Part shown: positions 13,121 to 25,524 of the stretch, piece by piece
How positions within the stretch are numbered: position 1 is the stretch's first letter
How the letters are laid out: the number at the start of each line of letters is the position of its first letter
Assembly (NCBI GenBank): GCA_014898415.1
Contig: RCTD01000006.1
Span: forward strand, 1,240,001 to 1,304,000
Source of the DNA: Stromatinia cepivora
Lineage: Eukaryota > Ascomycota > Leotiomycetes > Helotiales > Sclerotiniaceae
Direction of reading: 5' to 3'
DNA: 64,000 bases
Position numbers and translations under genes: made by a program
The notes under the pieces: model-generated
Told to the model about the DNA's origin: nothing
What the model saw: the letters and a program-made list of their open reading frames with translations, nothing else
Database searches by the model: none

Positions 13121-13884
13121 GTATGTTTTATAAATTGTAAATTGTAAATTGCAAATAGTTGTAAATAAGGTGAAGACGAAGGGGGTTAGAAGAAAGAGGA
13201 GAGAAGGAAGAAGGGGGGACAAGGGGAGAGAAGGGGAGAAAGAAAGAAAGAGAATTAAGAATCAATTAAACGAATTATTTACATCACCATCAACATCCCC
13301 ATTCACATAAATATTTAATATAGATATCGCTATTGGTATTGGTATCCGTACAAAAAGAGGGGTAGAAAAATAAAATAAACGCCATACATACTATAACCCA
13401 TCCCAACTCTCCTTAAAGAACATCCCAATACACCCAGCCACCCACCCACCACTCCATTTCCATTTCCATTTTTCGCTATTGTCAATTATTGCTCAAATAT
13501 CCGCCAATGATGATTGATAGATTGATATGCTATGAACATGAATTTTTCTCTTCTCTTTCTTTCTTTCTTTCTTTCCTTAGGTACTTTGCTTTCCTTTCCT
13601 AGCTTTCTCATCTGAAATCATCTCATATCGCTCCACTCCACTCTGCTCCGCTCGCTCCAAACGTAAACTTGGCACATGGAATTGAACTGACTGACTGATA
13701 AGCACAAACTCCACGAGCCAAAACCATAAAGCCAGCTAATGTACCTAGTGATATCCGCAACTGTCAATCACTCTTAATCAATCAACCCATCCATCCATCC
13801 CATTTCCTAGAAAAAAAAACGCCCTTTGACACCCAATCTCAGCAGCCCAGCCCATGATCTCTACTCTTGTCCTTTTCCACACCC
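13121..13884. other. 3' flank of HSF1, low-complexity sequence
   Basis: Purine-rich and pyrimidine-rich tracts, including a (CTTT)n run near 13555-13576, lie downstream of the HSF1 stop codon. No ORF with coding character was seen. It probably contains the HSF1 3' UTR. Confidence 0.5.
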
Positions 13885-13922
13885 CGCTCAAGCCTTCCGC
13901 CTCCGCTCAAGCCTTCCGCCTC
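13885..13922. repeat. 19-bp tandem duplication at the HSF1 stop codon
   Basis: The 19-mer beginning CGCTCAAGCCTTCCG occurs twice in direct tandem (13885-13903 and 13904-13922). The HSF1 stop TGA (13909-13907) lies in the gene-proximal copy, so the extra copy falls in the 3' UTR and leaves the protein end unchanged. Confidence 0.85.
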
Positions 13923-16213
13923 CGCTTACTACTCGTAATATCGTCATTTTCATTCCCACTACTACTGCCGTTGCCACTGCCACTTCCACTTCCATTCCCA
14001 TCAACCATCCCATGACCTTTGCCCGCCGGACTCGCCGTCTCACTACTAGCCACCGTCTCCAAAATCCTACCCACCCCATTTCCATTTCCATTACCATCAG
14101 TCACCCCATCCATACTCGCATCAAAATGACTCTCTCCACCTCCATACCCATTTCCATCCACACCATTCCCAAAATCATCAAAGTTAAAATTCGGATTCAC
14201 CGGACTACTCGCACCATAAAATGCACCCGAATCCAAAAATTGATCTAAGTCTAGATTTGAATTATGAGGATCGATGGAATCAGTCCCGTTAAAATATGAA
14301 TCACCTTGAACACCTGGAATGGAACCCGAAGGACTGAGTGGTTGAAGGACCGTAGAAAGATTCGCGATACGATCACTTTGTTGATGTTGTAATCTCATCA
14401 AGTCATCGATTTCACTTTGCGTGTAGGCCATTTGTGCTAAATCGGGAGCTTGAGGTGCTGGACTCACAAGTGCATTATTGGAACCTGGGGCTGAAGAAGT
14501 GCTAGCGATGATATTGAGCATGTTGCTTCGTTGTTCCGAAGTAAGCGGGGAGTTGCCATTTGCATTTTCATAGTGAGTCAGCATATCCGGGAATTCCATG
14601 GCATTATTATCAGATCGAGTTTGTGCATTGGCGTTATTGATCAGATTTAACATATCCCTCTGTGGTTCAGTTTTCGTTGTCGTGGTATCACTAGGAGATT
14701 CGAAAAGTTCTTCAACCGTTCCAGAACGTGGTGTGGAATACTGATTTCTTGGACTAGAAACAGCGGGTGAGGGTTCGGAAACGTGACTTTTTTCTCGATC
14801 CGTAGGTCCTGCTGTCAATAATTTTTGTGCCTTGCGTAGAGCCGGACTAACACTCCCAGGAGATTGCTGTTGTTGAGGAGTCCCTAGGTCACCAATATCC
14901 ACGACATTGCCTTGTTGTTGATGTTGACCTTGTTGATTCAAACCGTTCTGAAACATTCGAGTAATATTTTCAGCTCCTTGTCCATCCAAACTTCTGTTAT
15001 AAACAGTAGCAAGAAATGTAAGAATAGCATTGATCGAACTTTCATGACGTTCATGAAGATTTTGGAAAGCGATAGCTTGCTGATAGAGTTGATTATGATC
15101 CTTTCTTAGACGTGTGATGGCCTGTGAAATAGCACCCTGTTGTTTCTGAATATCGGAGATTTGACTCTGTACCAATGCTATCTCTCGTCGTTGTAATGGT
15201 CCAGATTCTGGCGCAACTGAGATTGCTCGACTTGTGGTTGCATTGTTGGGATAATTATTTGGTCCAAAATCCTCAATCTCTCTTGCATCATCATCACTTT
15301 CTCCATCTACCATCTCCTCAGGTTTTCCTCTTCCAGGTTGTCCCTTTCTAATCTTGTTTGTCCCACCCTTTGGTTTATTAATGAGCCACAAAAGATTTGG
15401 ATGTCCACGCTTGAAGTAAGGGTTGTAATATTCACTAGGGCTCTTATTCTTTCTCTCGCTCGCCTTCATCGAATTATCAGAAAGTCCCACTCTCTTATGG
15501 AAACCATACATGTTGAGTTGTCGAACGAATGAGGCATAATTATTATGCTTGAATAGTTCCGGTATCAAAGTTTTCGCAAACTCATCTTCATCCAACACCA
15601 CAAATGAATCGCCTCGATCGGACCATCGTATAAGTTCAGTATTCTTCGATTCATCAAGAAAACTATTAAAGAAAGTTAGCAAACAATCCTGATATGAACT
15701 TCAAAGGAGGGGCGCTTACCTGCTTAGTTTCTGCACGAATGGAGGAATTTGCTTTCGCTTTGATTGGGCATCTCTCTTCGCAACCGCAGCCTTTTCCTCC
15801 AAAGCTTCAATATCATCATTTTCTCCATTCGGCCCATGTCCATTCTGTGAATCCATCATGGTGTCGTCTCCATATGGCCAAGGATCACCCGAATTATCGT
15901 ACGTCCGCTGCGCGACAAGTTGGCGATTATTATTGATATTTGGTCTACGAGCCAATTGTGTAGAATGAGGTTGCGCGTTAATGGGATGGTCAAAACCCGT
16001 GGTCGTCTGCGGCAGACCATTTGCTCCGAAAATATTCATATAATTGCTTGATGTTGGATCCGCATAATTTTGAGTATCGGGGTTTTGATTCCAGCGCAGA
16101 AAGTCTGCATTAGGTAGCTGGCTACCTGCATTGTACGTCTGTTGCATTTGCGGTGTCTGAACAGTCGACGAGGCTCCCGGTGCAGCTCTTTTTCTCGGAT
16201 TTGTTGAAGACAT
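13907..16213 (-). CDS. HSF1: Heat shock transcription factor (HSF1 type)
   Basis: Trimeric nuclear activator that binds heat shock elements and controls chaperone genes. Two exons (16213-15720 and 15662-13907) join in frame to 749 residues. After an Asn/Gln-rich extension of about 155 residues comes the HSF DNA-binding domain (about 157-263): PPFVQKLSSFLDESKNTEL, RWSDRGDSFVVLDEDEF, FKHNNYASFVRQLNMYGFHK and YFKRGHPNLLWLINKPK. The 57-nt intron interrupts this domain (phase 2, after KLS). A heptad-like trimerisation region follows (about 322-388: QRREIALVQSQISDIQKQQG, with more helix to about LATVYNRS). The long C-terminus is Ser/Asn/Gly-rich and acidic, as in activation regions, and ends SSKRRRKA. 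An in-frame ATG at 16225 would add four residues. The motif set fits HSF1 rather than Sfl1 or Skn7. Confidence 0.95.
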
Positions 16214-17764
16214 ATGAGAATACATTCGATGAACTTCTGCGCGGTCTGGCCTGGAACTGATCTTTACAGATGGTGTAGGTGTATGCGTGGGTAGAGGCAG
16301 AGGTAGTGTGTAGGGACGTGGGTATGTAGGAAAGGAAATCGTCCTGCCGTATCTTACTGCCGTAGCAAACGATACACGGGTCCAAAGTCGAGGCTACCTG
16401 CAGCCTCCCTAGCCTCTTCAATCAAATTAAAGTGCGACGCCAAACTCGAAGATAAAATAACAACTCTATGGTGGAAAATGTTTGCCCTTTTGCGATTGTC
16501 GCGGGAGATTCTGGTAGTGGCTCGGCGATGAGTAGATGGAAATGTGCAGGAAGGAAAGTAGATATCTATAAATGTTGGAACGCGGGTATCAAAGGTATGG
16601 TCGGAAGATATGAGTCAATGGTGGATGTGTTGAGATGATTCTTAGAATAACTTCTTGTTCTTAACAAAGGTTGAAGGGGGTTGATGGAAGCTAGTGGGGT
16701 TATGTATGATGCAAAAGGTGCTAATCTTCTTCGTTGTGTGTTTGGGATGGTTTTTAAAAATTTTATTGTTCTTTTTTTCTTTTTTTGATTTAAATTGAGA
16801 CTTTTACCACCACATTTGGAAGTATAAATCAATTGAATGGGAATTTGAGAATTATTGTAATTGGTAATTGGTAATTGGTAAATGAGATTTGTTCCTCATA
16901 AAATGTTTCATTGAAGGGGAGAAAAGAGATCGATCATAATAAATTGATGGTAATTCATCTTTTGTAAGGTTAACGTACGAACTTACGATGAAATTTTGTA
17001 CTCCCGGAAATATATCCAGTTTCATAAAACTTAATCTTTTATAAAATCTGATGATGATAATGATGACTAATAAATGCAAGGCGGACAGCCTTACCACTGA
17101 GTCCCCGACCCAAGACTTTACTAAGACCTTTTAGGTATATTTTCATCCCATCTCGATATCTAATATCTATGATATTTAGGTACCTATTTATAAGTACTAA
17201 CCAGTTATTTACTATTTATTATTTATTATTTACTTTACCTAATACCCATCCCCACGGAACTAAATAACAATCAACAAATCCCCATCCCCTCATCCCCTCA
17301 TTCCCTCAAAATCCCAACCCAAAAATCCAACCACCTTCAATCCAATTATCAATCAATCTCAATCCCAACTGGTACTATCTCATCCTATACCTATACCTAT
17401 ACCTATTAGAGTTCATATACGGTTATGCACCATAAGCTCATAGAGATACTTTAATATTAATAAGGAATTAATTATATTTACCTACCTACCGGTATTCATA
17501 TTTTCGACATATAGTTGATATTCATTTCACTTTTCTTTTCTTTCAATTGTATTCTAGAGGACGAGGACGCATGGAAGGAGATATTTAATTTTAGCTCTCC
17601 TTATCGTAACCGAGAGAATATTCTTGTTCTACTACTCTGGAAGGTGGAGTTTGGATCATGTACACCATGGATTGCATCTCTCTTTTTATCATTGCCGTTG
17701 AACTTGTCAGTTGCTACTCCGGGTATCTAAGCTATACACACCATGCAATTCCCATTCCAATCTT
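16214..17764. other. HSF1 upstream region and CWC27 3' flank
   Basis: This 1.55 kb spacer separates two minus-strand genes and must hold the HSF1 promoter and leader. It is AT-rich with low-complexity stretches and several short ORFs without coding character. A tRNA-like fragment lies at 17075-17115. I did not find a clear run of GAA/TTC heat shock elements by eye. Confidence 0.5.
17075..17115 (-). other. tRNA 5'-half-like fragment (A-box-like)
   Basis: Read on the minus strand, GGACTCAGTGGTAAGGCTG resembles a tRNA D-arm with an internal A box. It is followed by GTCCGCCTTGCA, like the 5' side of an anticodon arm with a TGC triplet. The 3' half does not follow: no matching anticodon-stem strand, T-arm or B box is evident in the next 100 bases. 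It is more likely a tRNA or SINE relic than a working gene, and chance similarity is possible. Confidence 0.3.
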
Positions 17765-19399
17765 CTATTTAGCTCCTCTCCCAGCCAACGCCGATCCTCT
17801 CGCCAATTTCTCATTCCTCTTAATATCCCACTCCCTCCCCGTTGAACCTCCAGCCTTCGCTTCCCTCTTTGCCCTCATTTCCTCCTTCAGCGTTTTAGCT
17901 TTCTCTCTGGGATCAATAACCACTAATTCCTCCTCAGCTTTCTTCCTATAACTAAGATCCTTGCCTAATTTATCTTCCTTGAAACTTAATGCATGAGACA
18001 TCCATCCCTTATCATTAAAATCGTCATCCTCTTCTTCTTCCCCTTGCGCTTCCCATGATTGACACGACTGACAATTCGCGATGAAGTGTAAATCACATAA
18101 TGCAGCTTCTTCATCGTCAGCAGTTCCATTTTCACCGGGCTTGGCTTCAGCTTCTTCGTGTGATACAGGTTTAGCCACTTCCTTTTCAGGCGGTGCAGCT
18201 TCTAACTTTTCTCGAAATGCTCGTAGGATATCTAGGGACGCTTGATCATTACTAGTATTTGACTTCCCATTCGCATTACGTTTTCGTCCACGAACCGATG
18301 TTTCTGGTATCATTGCTTCTAAAGCAGATTTCTTCTTTTCCGGCTCAGGAGCCGTTTGAACATTTCGTTTCATGGATGCTTTGAGTTCTGCGATTTGTGC
18401 ATTTGTTCGATCTAGCAAAGAGGTAACCTTTTGAACTTGAGGTTCTGGAGAGGAGGAAATATCTCGATCAAATTTTGCGGCTCTATTGGGCAAGGATTTA
18501 GGAGAAACTGTTGCTTCTGGTTCTGGCGATGACTTGGGAGATTCTGATGATCGTGGTTTTGGTGCTTTCTTTTTCGACGCGGGTTTGGACTTAAGTTCCG
18601 GTTCTGGTTCAATATCTGGAGTTTCATCATCCATTACAATCCTCGTATCAAACTTCGCCTTTTTCTTAACCACCAGTTCCTCTATACCCTCCTCCCCATC
18701 GTCCCTAAAACTCAACAACTGTTTCCCCGCTTTCCTCTTCTTTTTTTTCTCCGGAGCCTTCTTCTCCGGTATCACAGTTTTTGCAACCCTCTCCCTCCTA
18801 ACCATATCCTTGAACGGATTAACCAAAATCTCCACCCCCGTAATCTTCGTAGGATACAACGGTCTCTCCCCATCTCTACACTCTGCCTCCCCAATCCTCG
18901 CCAGATTGTATATCGTTTCTCCCTCCACACGTCCAAACAGAGTATTCTTCCCCGTCAACTCCGGGGTATCTCCCAGAGTCAGAAAAAACTGACTCCCATT
19001 CGTATCCTTCCCTTCATTTGCCATCCCCAACAATCCTCTCCTATTGTACTTGATCCTACTATGAAATTCATCTTTGAAACCGACTCCTCTCGGTCCCGCA
19101 TTCTGTCCTTTTCGCTCCTCCATAGGCCATATACCATTTTCCTCGGAAAATTCGCCGCCATCGTAGATAGATTCTCCACCAGATCCAGTACCAGTAGGAT
19201 CACCACCTTGTAGAATGAAGCCTGGTACTAGTCGATGAAAGATAGTATTGTCATAATAACCATCGAGGCAATGTTGCAGGAAATTGCGACATGCTAAGGG
19301 AATTTGTTGCGCCCAAAGCTCGAGAGAGATATCGCCGGATGTGGTATGGAGAATACATGATGCGGTAGGTTGAGGCTCGAGATTATAAAGTGATGACAT
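17765..19399 (-). CDS. CWC27: Spliceosomal cyclophilin-type peptidyl-prolyl isomerase CWC27
   Basis: CWC27 is a cyclophilin associated with the activated spliceosome (Bact). This single exon encodes 544 residues. The cyclophilin domain spans about 11-200: TSGDISLELWAQQIPLACRN, FHRLVPGFILQGGDPTGTGS with the catalytic-position Arg (residue 56), GLLGMANEGKDTNGSQFFLT and NTLFGRVEG. A stretch of roughly 25-28 residues (about 81-108, rich in Glu and Gly) sits in the loop between the GESIYD motif and FKDEFHSR. It has no usable splice pair, so it looks like a true insertion. The long charged C-terminus (KKKKRKAGK, many Glu/Lys, Pro/Ser tracts, then FNDKGWMSHALSFKEDK) matches the extended tail typical of CWC27. 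The architecture separates it from simple cyclophilins. Confidence 0.93.
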   Translation of the reverse strand: MSSLYNLEPQPTASCILHTTSGDISLELWAQQIPLACRNFLQHCLDGYYDNTIFHRLVPGFILQGGDPTGTGSGGESIYDGGEFSEENGIWPMEERKGQNAGPRGVGFKDEFHSRIKYNRRGLLGMANEGKDTNGSQFFLTLGDTPELTGKNTLFGRVEGETIYNLARIGEAECRDGERPLYPTKITGVEILVNPFKDMVRRERVAKTVIPEKKAPEKKKKRKAGKQLLSFRDDGEEGIEELVVKKKAKFDTRIVMDDETPDIEPEPELKSKPASKKKAPKPRSSESPKSSPEPEATVSPKSLPNRAAKFDRDISSSPEPQVQKVTSLLDRTNAQIAELKASMKRNVQTAPEPEKKKSALEAMIPETSVRGRKRNANGKSNTSNDQASLDILRAFREKLEAAPPEKEVAKPVSHEEAEAKPGENGTADDEEAALCDLHFIANCQSCQSWEAQGEEEEDDDFNDKGWMSHALSFKEDKLGKDLSYRKKAEEELVVIDPREKAKTLKEEMRAKREAKAGGSTGREWDIKRNEKLARGSALAGRGAK

Positions 19400-20951
19400 A
19401 TTTGGATATTAGAAGGGAATGGCAAGACCAGCAAATTAATGAGGCCTTGATGGATGTGATGAAAAGATGTTGATAAATTATTTGACTTCAATTTGAGCTA
19501 AATTTCAATGTAGCTTGAGCTCGAGCTTGCTTATATTGCCTTATATACAAGGCACAATATCAAGCCTTCAGCTGACTGAGAGTCGAACAACCAATTAAAA
19601 GTCATTTCAGACTCATAAGCCCCTCTACTCCCCAAATCCCATCCATCCCATATCAAAACCAAAAAATCACATCACATCAACAGACACCTTTACCCATCTC
19701 CATCTACTTCGTATACCACTACCAGTACTTTCATTCATCTCAAATCAAACCTCATATCTACAATCATCTATCCTTGAATCCTTGAATCCTTGAATCACAT
19801 GGGAATGTTTCAGTACCTATATCAAATTTCAAGAGTTCGGATGTTTATTTGCCTCCCGTATGGATCGGAAGCCCCGACCCGAGTGGAGTCAAGATAGCGG
19901 TGAGGGAAGGTAAATATTTGAGATCGTTTTAGTGAAGGAGGAATCCATAGTTCATTTGACGAGGGAATGGGAAAGTGAAAATGTTAAGGAAATTTACAAA
20001 TGGCATTGATGATAAAACAGACAGTAGATGATGAGTGATTGTTTTCCCTATATCCTATTATCCCCCACTACCAGACGCCATGATAACATGATAATATCAG
20101 TTGCAGCACAAATTCAAGCGCAAAAGGTGCATCGGATTCCTACTCTCCCTTTCATCCAATCAGAACCAGCATTCAATGCACCTTGAAATCAGATATGCAC
20201 CCCATGGCATTCAACCCCAACCTCCCCCTTACCCCTCCCAAACTAATAGCCCCAGCAACAACAGTACAAGAATTTTCAAACTTCGATGACCAACATGAGC
20301 AGCAAACAATTAAAGTACAATGATTCCATAACCCTCAGTCAGCCCTACAAATTCAACTCGAGATCCAGCGAGTAGGTGTTGGTGTTGGTATTGGTTTAGT
20401 CGATATCTGGAACTTTAGACCAAGGTACTTTTTATAATTTTATAGCGTGACGGGACGTTAAAATCGTCAATCGTGTGTAGAAAATGGGGTGTGGCAGACC
20501 CCTTATTATTATTCGATGTCCAAAGACGTTAAAATAATCCGAATCCTTGTTTTTTTGATGGATACCGGAAGGAAGTCATAGTAGCGTTATCGTCAAGGTT
20601 GCCCTGTCGATTTAATGGTATCCTGGTTGATTCGTTATGTCGTCGTTTGCGGAAGCCAATCGGTGATAATATTAAGCAAAACGTGTATATACCGCGATAC
20701 AAAATGAGTCTAGAGCGCAGGTGCTCTCAGATGAGAAATCGAGGTCACAAATGTAATTACAGTAACAAGAGCCGAGTTGACGAGCCTATTGAAGGCAATC
20801 GAGGGCTCTGAAAAAGATTGCATGAAAGGGAATGGGCTCCTGCGGAGAAATGACAAACTAAACATCGCCAGTAATGTGACGTTTTAATACGTAGGAATAG
20901 ATCGCGTCAGTAGCTCTAATGTTCATAACGTCGTAAATCTCTTCAAGAGTA
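19400..20951. other. CWC27 promoter side and Pin4-like 3' flank
   Basis: A 1.55 kb spacer of mixed composition. It has only short ORFs without coding character and no repeat or RNA gene that I can support. Confidence 0.5.
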
Positions 20952-23017
20952 TTACATGAATCGAGAAGCGGAGGTGAAGCCGTTTCGCTCTGATGAATCT
21001 GTCATTCAGTTAGCTTGAAATACTTTAATGATAGTTTCCACAACCTACCATCACTGCCTTTGCTAGCATGACCGTTCTGTCTATTGCGAGAAAATCCAGA
21101 ACCCCATTGGTCACTGGTAGGACCCCTTGGTTGTCTCTCTGGAACTGCACTCGAACCATTTCTGGAGCTTTCTTCGAGGTTTCCATTGACTGGACGCTGG
21201 CTTCCGATAGGACCAGCATTTGATGTGTAGTTATCTCTCTCTTGGCCAATACGTCCAGGTACGGTTGAACGAGGTTGACGGTCATATCCAAGTGACATGT
21301 TACTCATGCCGTTGGCGAGAAATGCGTCCTCTCTAAGGCCTAATGGTCCTGCTGATGTGGGTGTCAAGTTGGGAGTTCCGCCTGTAACCGATCCGAGACC
21401 GTAATCATTGCCTTGGAATCTGGCGATGTTCTGGCTCAAATTAGCTGGGAAGCTCGCTGACGATGGCACAGGTGATGGCGAATAAGAGCGCAAGTCGGCG
21501 AACGATTTCGCGGCTCGTAGACTTTGACCACCATTAAGTAGGTCACGTACCCCTGGGGAGCCTGGAATGTCCAGAAGACCGGAACCTTGTCGGCCGAGTG
21601 TATGCATTTGGTAAGCAGCATCATTGGCTCGTTGTTCGCTGAAGTCGATTGTCGCAGCTCGGTTAAGTCCACGACGCTGGGATTCATTGTAATATCCAGC
21701 TTGAATTTGATTCAAAGGTGGGCTGGTATGCTTGGTCTTGATTATTTGTACTTGACGTAGCTCTCCGTGCCCTTGCGAATGGTGGTCTAGTCCCATGTTA
21801 TGTGCCAAAGTATGAATAATTCTTCGATCCGCGGGAGAAACCGTAGGTGCGAAGGTATAAGCCTCCCTTTCAGGATCATTCTTGAAGAGAAGAAGCTCAG
21901 TGTAATAACCTAATGTTGTTGGATCATTTAGATCATATTCTGCAACAAAAATGTTAGTTCATTGATTGTGCGCGTGAGAGAAGAATTAGTACTTACCTGC
22001 GGTGTTACTATTAGGTGTGACAACATTTTGACGCATGTTTACAGGTGAAGGGGATGTTGTTCTTAGGCCAGAATTCATCGAAGTCATAGATCCGGCAGTA
22101 TGAAGGGAGCCTGTGGAAATCATGTTTGGTGCGCGATGTTGCTCCTCTAGTTGACCACGTCTTTCTCTCTTATCGCGTTCAATTCGATCGCGCTCCGCCG
22201 CTGGAAGCATCTTTTTATACTCAACTCGAAGCTTTCGTCCTTGCAAATCCATATGGTTTAAAGCATCTATGACTTGTTGGGTTTCGCGAGCATCGGTGAA
22301 GTTAGCGAATGCCAAACCCCTGAAAACACCATTATCAAAATGATAATTAAAGGCATATGGCAATGGCAATCCCATGTTAGACATCATTTCTGTCAATTGT
22401 TCTTTCTTAACAGCAAAGGGGATGTTCTTAATAACTATAGCGGTTGGAATAAGCTCTTCGTGATCGCTCTGCTGATTTGGAGGTGGTGGTGAACGATGGG
22501 AATGTTGAGGTTGGTCAAACATGCCAGACAGATTATTATGCTGTTGCAAGCTTGTTTGGGTAATAGGACCACCAAGGGATGGATTGCCTGAATTCATCCA
22601 GGTCTATAAAATGTCAGCTCAATTCGAGAGCGCGCAAAAAGTGTTGATCAAAAAATGTAAAAAGGGGTAACATACAGTTGGGATTTCAGCTCTGCGAGCT
22701 TGTTGTTGAGGTCTCATACGACCTGCTGCTCCCACTGTGCTAGCTCCATTTGCACCTCCATAGTTCCACGTCTGACTCTCGTAGGCGTAATTAATGTTAC
22801 TGGAAGGACCTCTATAGCCAGCTTGATTTCCGTTATATTGCGGAGCTTCATCAGAAGCGTAAAGTCCTCCTCCATTTTGAAGAGGTACTTGATAATTATC
22901 CATAAATTGTCGCGACGTTTGGCGATTGAGTGTCATATTGCCATAAGCTCGACTCGACGCTGGTGATCGATTCGGCGGGTAATCTTGGAACATCTCGGAA
23001 TACTGTTGACTCATCAT
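20952..23017 (-). CDS. RRM and R3H domain RNA-binding protein (Pin4/Cip2-like)
   Basis: Four exons on the minus strand (23017-22676, 22603-21997, 21939-21049, 20998-20952) join in frame to 628 residues. The Gln/Asn/Tyr-rich N-terminus precedes an RRM at about 168-245 with RNP2-like IVIKNIPF, RNP1-like RGLAFANF and GRKLRVEYKK. An R3H-type region follows at about 336-370 (DPEREAYTFAPTVSPADRRI, HTLAHNMGLDHHSQG). The rest is Ser/Gly/Asn-rich and disordered. The RRM+R3H pairing matches budding yeast Pin4 and fission yeast Cip1/Cip2, linked to mRNA control during stress and the cell cycle; orthology is inference. The last exon is only 47 nt. Keeping the 50-nt last intron (donor GTAGGT) would instead end the protein at 21002 with a different tail. 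A second ATG directly follows the first. Confidence 0.88.
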
Positions 23018-24974
23018 GAGCGGCAGATAGTTTTGAGTTGCGAAGAAACAGAAATGAAAAGTTTGTTGTTGTGATGCAAGGAGCCGGTGGCACGCTTGTC
23101 AAAGCTTTAATCTCAAGTGTCCGCACAATAACCAAAGTTTTTTGTTTAAAAAAGAGCTCCAGGTGGTAATATCTAACACAAAACCAAGGGGAATATTTGT
23201 TCGCGGATATGTGTATAAGTAATTTGAGGGTTTAATCAAGCTTTAAAGATATGTTGTAGTTGGTTAAAATTATTTTTCGTTGTGGGTTGGTGGTTGAATA
23301 ATAATTCTGATGATAGGTATTTCGTACTGGGGGTTTCTCCTTACTGTGGGGAGATTGCGACAAGAACTTGATTGGGGGCTCTTGAATAGTAAGTAGTCTT
23401 GTTGCTATTGTAAATTTGAAGAATACTTTAAAGTGCTGATTCGGACATTATGTTGAAGGAAAAGAATAAAAACTTTGAAATGTCAAGAATCTTTGAAGAG
23501 AGAAGAGAGAGGAGAGAAGAGGGAAGAGGGAAGACTTTCTTGGGAATGATTGGAAGTTTAATGGAAGGGGGAGAAATCTGCTTTAATGATTTATTAACTT
23601 GGGAGAGAAAGTAACTGCTTCATAAGCTAAACTTTAATTGGATTAGTTGATTTATTAGGCACTAAAACCATCACCATTCCCATTCATCATCCACCATCGG
23701 TTCAAATGATGATAAAATGAAGGGGAAGGGGAGAAAAAGTTTCGAGGTCTGAGAATGGGGATGAAATAAATGATAATTAATGAATGAGACGAATGAGACG
23801 AATGAAATGAATTTAGATGATTTCCTATCTAGGATTCAACTTTTAATATCTAATATAATTAAAGGAGTTTTCGGATATCTCTATAATAAATGAACTTGAA
23901 GTGTAGGTAAGTAAGGTCAAGATAGATACCCAAAAAAAAAAAAAAAAATGAATGAATGGATTGATAAGGCAAGTAAAGTAGATGAGTTATATCAAAAAGA
24001 AAGATATTCAGTAGGTTTTTCTATTGCTTTCCTATATTATCTATTTTGATCAACAGATGCTATAAGATTACTTTCAAATACCTACTGGGAGAATATAAAC
24101 GATTGGAATGATTCAATATTTAAATTTGCTTTTTTCTTCATGATTTTATACTTTCGTTCCTGTACTACTAATTCATTCATCCTCTCATTTTGATCTATAC
24201 TGTATATATATCAAAGTCCCCCATATAGATAAGATACACGGAAGAAGATCTAAAGGACAAGAGAGAAAGTTTAGGGTATCTGTCGGGTCTGTACTCTAGT
24301 AAACCAAAGGTAAGGAACCGAAAGAACCTGTTTGCTTGGGATTGATGGTTATACAAACAAAAATTGGTGGCTCCGATTATCGATTATGTTGAGTTCAAAT
24401 GTTGTGAAGCATGATATCTTGAAGGAGTAGGTTCTACTTTGTATATCATCTGAATCCTGAATAAACCTTGAAAGATGTCACGAAAATAATTTCTATCCAT
24501 GTCAGAGCCATAGGGATGGGAATGCAAAATGAGGCTGTTCAGAGGATATCACAGGAGTGACAATATGTACAGAGTATAATTTTCACGTACTGCGATAACT
24601 AAACAACCAAACTACTGGATATCCTTCCTTTATTGGCCCCGGGACTGAACTCGGCATTTATTGAGTAGCTATAAGCTATTGGAACTTACGAAGTATAGAG
24701 ATATCAAATGAAGGCCCAAATATATTCAACTAGTCAAGTCAACCGCTTGCTTTCATGATGATATTACTCCTTCGGAAGTTCGGTGGTAGAAGTCGGTACA
24801 TTTCTCAATATCAAATTTGACTTTATCAATATCAAATATGATCAGATTTATATTCATGCATCATGAAGTTTTGATTGGTTTATGTGGGACAGATTTGCAT
24901 TGGTGCGCTCTCCTGCAGCTGGTTCATTTGTTCTCTGTAGATTTATGTCAAGGTAATCCGTTAGAGTACGAGTA
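23018..24974. other. Upstream region of the Pin4-like gene and AT-rich spacer
   Basis: Probably holds the promoter and a long leader of the RRM/R3H gene, then AT-rich non-coding sequence including an A-run near 23933-23948. No ORF with coding character was found. Confidence 0.5.
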
Positions 24975-25022
24975 TTTCATACTTTCATACTTTCATACTT
25001 TCATACTTTCATACTTTCATAA
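24975..25022. repeat. (ACTTTCAT)n octanucleotide repeat
   Basis: Five perfect ACTTTCAT units occupy 24981-25020, with a partial unit on the 5' side. Confidence 0.9.
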
Positions 25023-25479
25023 CTCATCCGAAAACACCTACCTAGCTAAAAGGGTCAGAGATTAGCCCTTTTAACGGTACAAAGTCTACAAACTAATTTT
25101 CGTGGTTCGGCAATAGAAAGTGGTAGTATTCGAGATGCTTTTAGATGCAAGTCATGGATGGGAGATAATTACCGGCAAGTGGATCAACATCAATCCACAT
25201 ACAGATGTTCCATCTATTCCGTACCAAACTATTCAATTTTGGTATATTAAAAAGTCTCCATAGATCTTTTAGGAGAAGCTTCTGATAGACTTCTTTTTCT
25301 TATTCTCCAGAAATACTCGTATACCCATAATTTGATGTATGCCCTACACTAAATTACAATCTATTCGAGTAGGGTAGAAAGGAAGACTGACTACAAAGCC
25401 TTGAATCGGATGAAGGCATGTTACATTTACAGTAAAAACAAAAGGCCTCATTAGAAACCAAACAAAACCAAACAAAACC

Positions 25480-25524
25480 AAAAAGAAAAAGAAAAAGAAA
25501 AAGAAAAAGAAAAAGAAAAAGAAA
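25480..25524. repeat. (GAAAAA)n hexanucleotide repeat
   Basis: About seven GAAAAA units follow a short AAACC/AAACA-rich run. Minus-strand ORFs here are poly-Phe/Leu artefacts. Confidence 0.85.

Noticed and set aside
13037..13222. Minus-strand 61-codon ORF with repeated Ser-Leu-His-Phe-Thr
   Set aside because: Generated by the GTGAA microsatellite in the HSF1 3' flank.
13826..14248. 140-codon plus-strand ORF
   Set aside because: Antisense to the Gly/Asn/Ser-rich C-terminus of HSF1.
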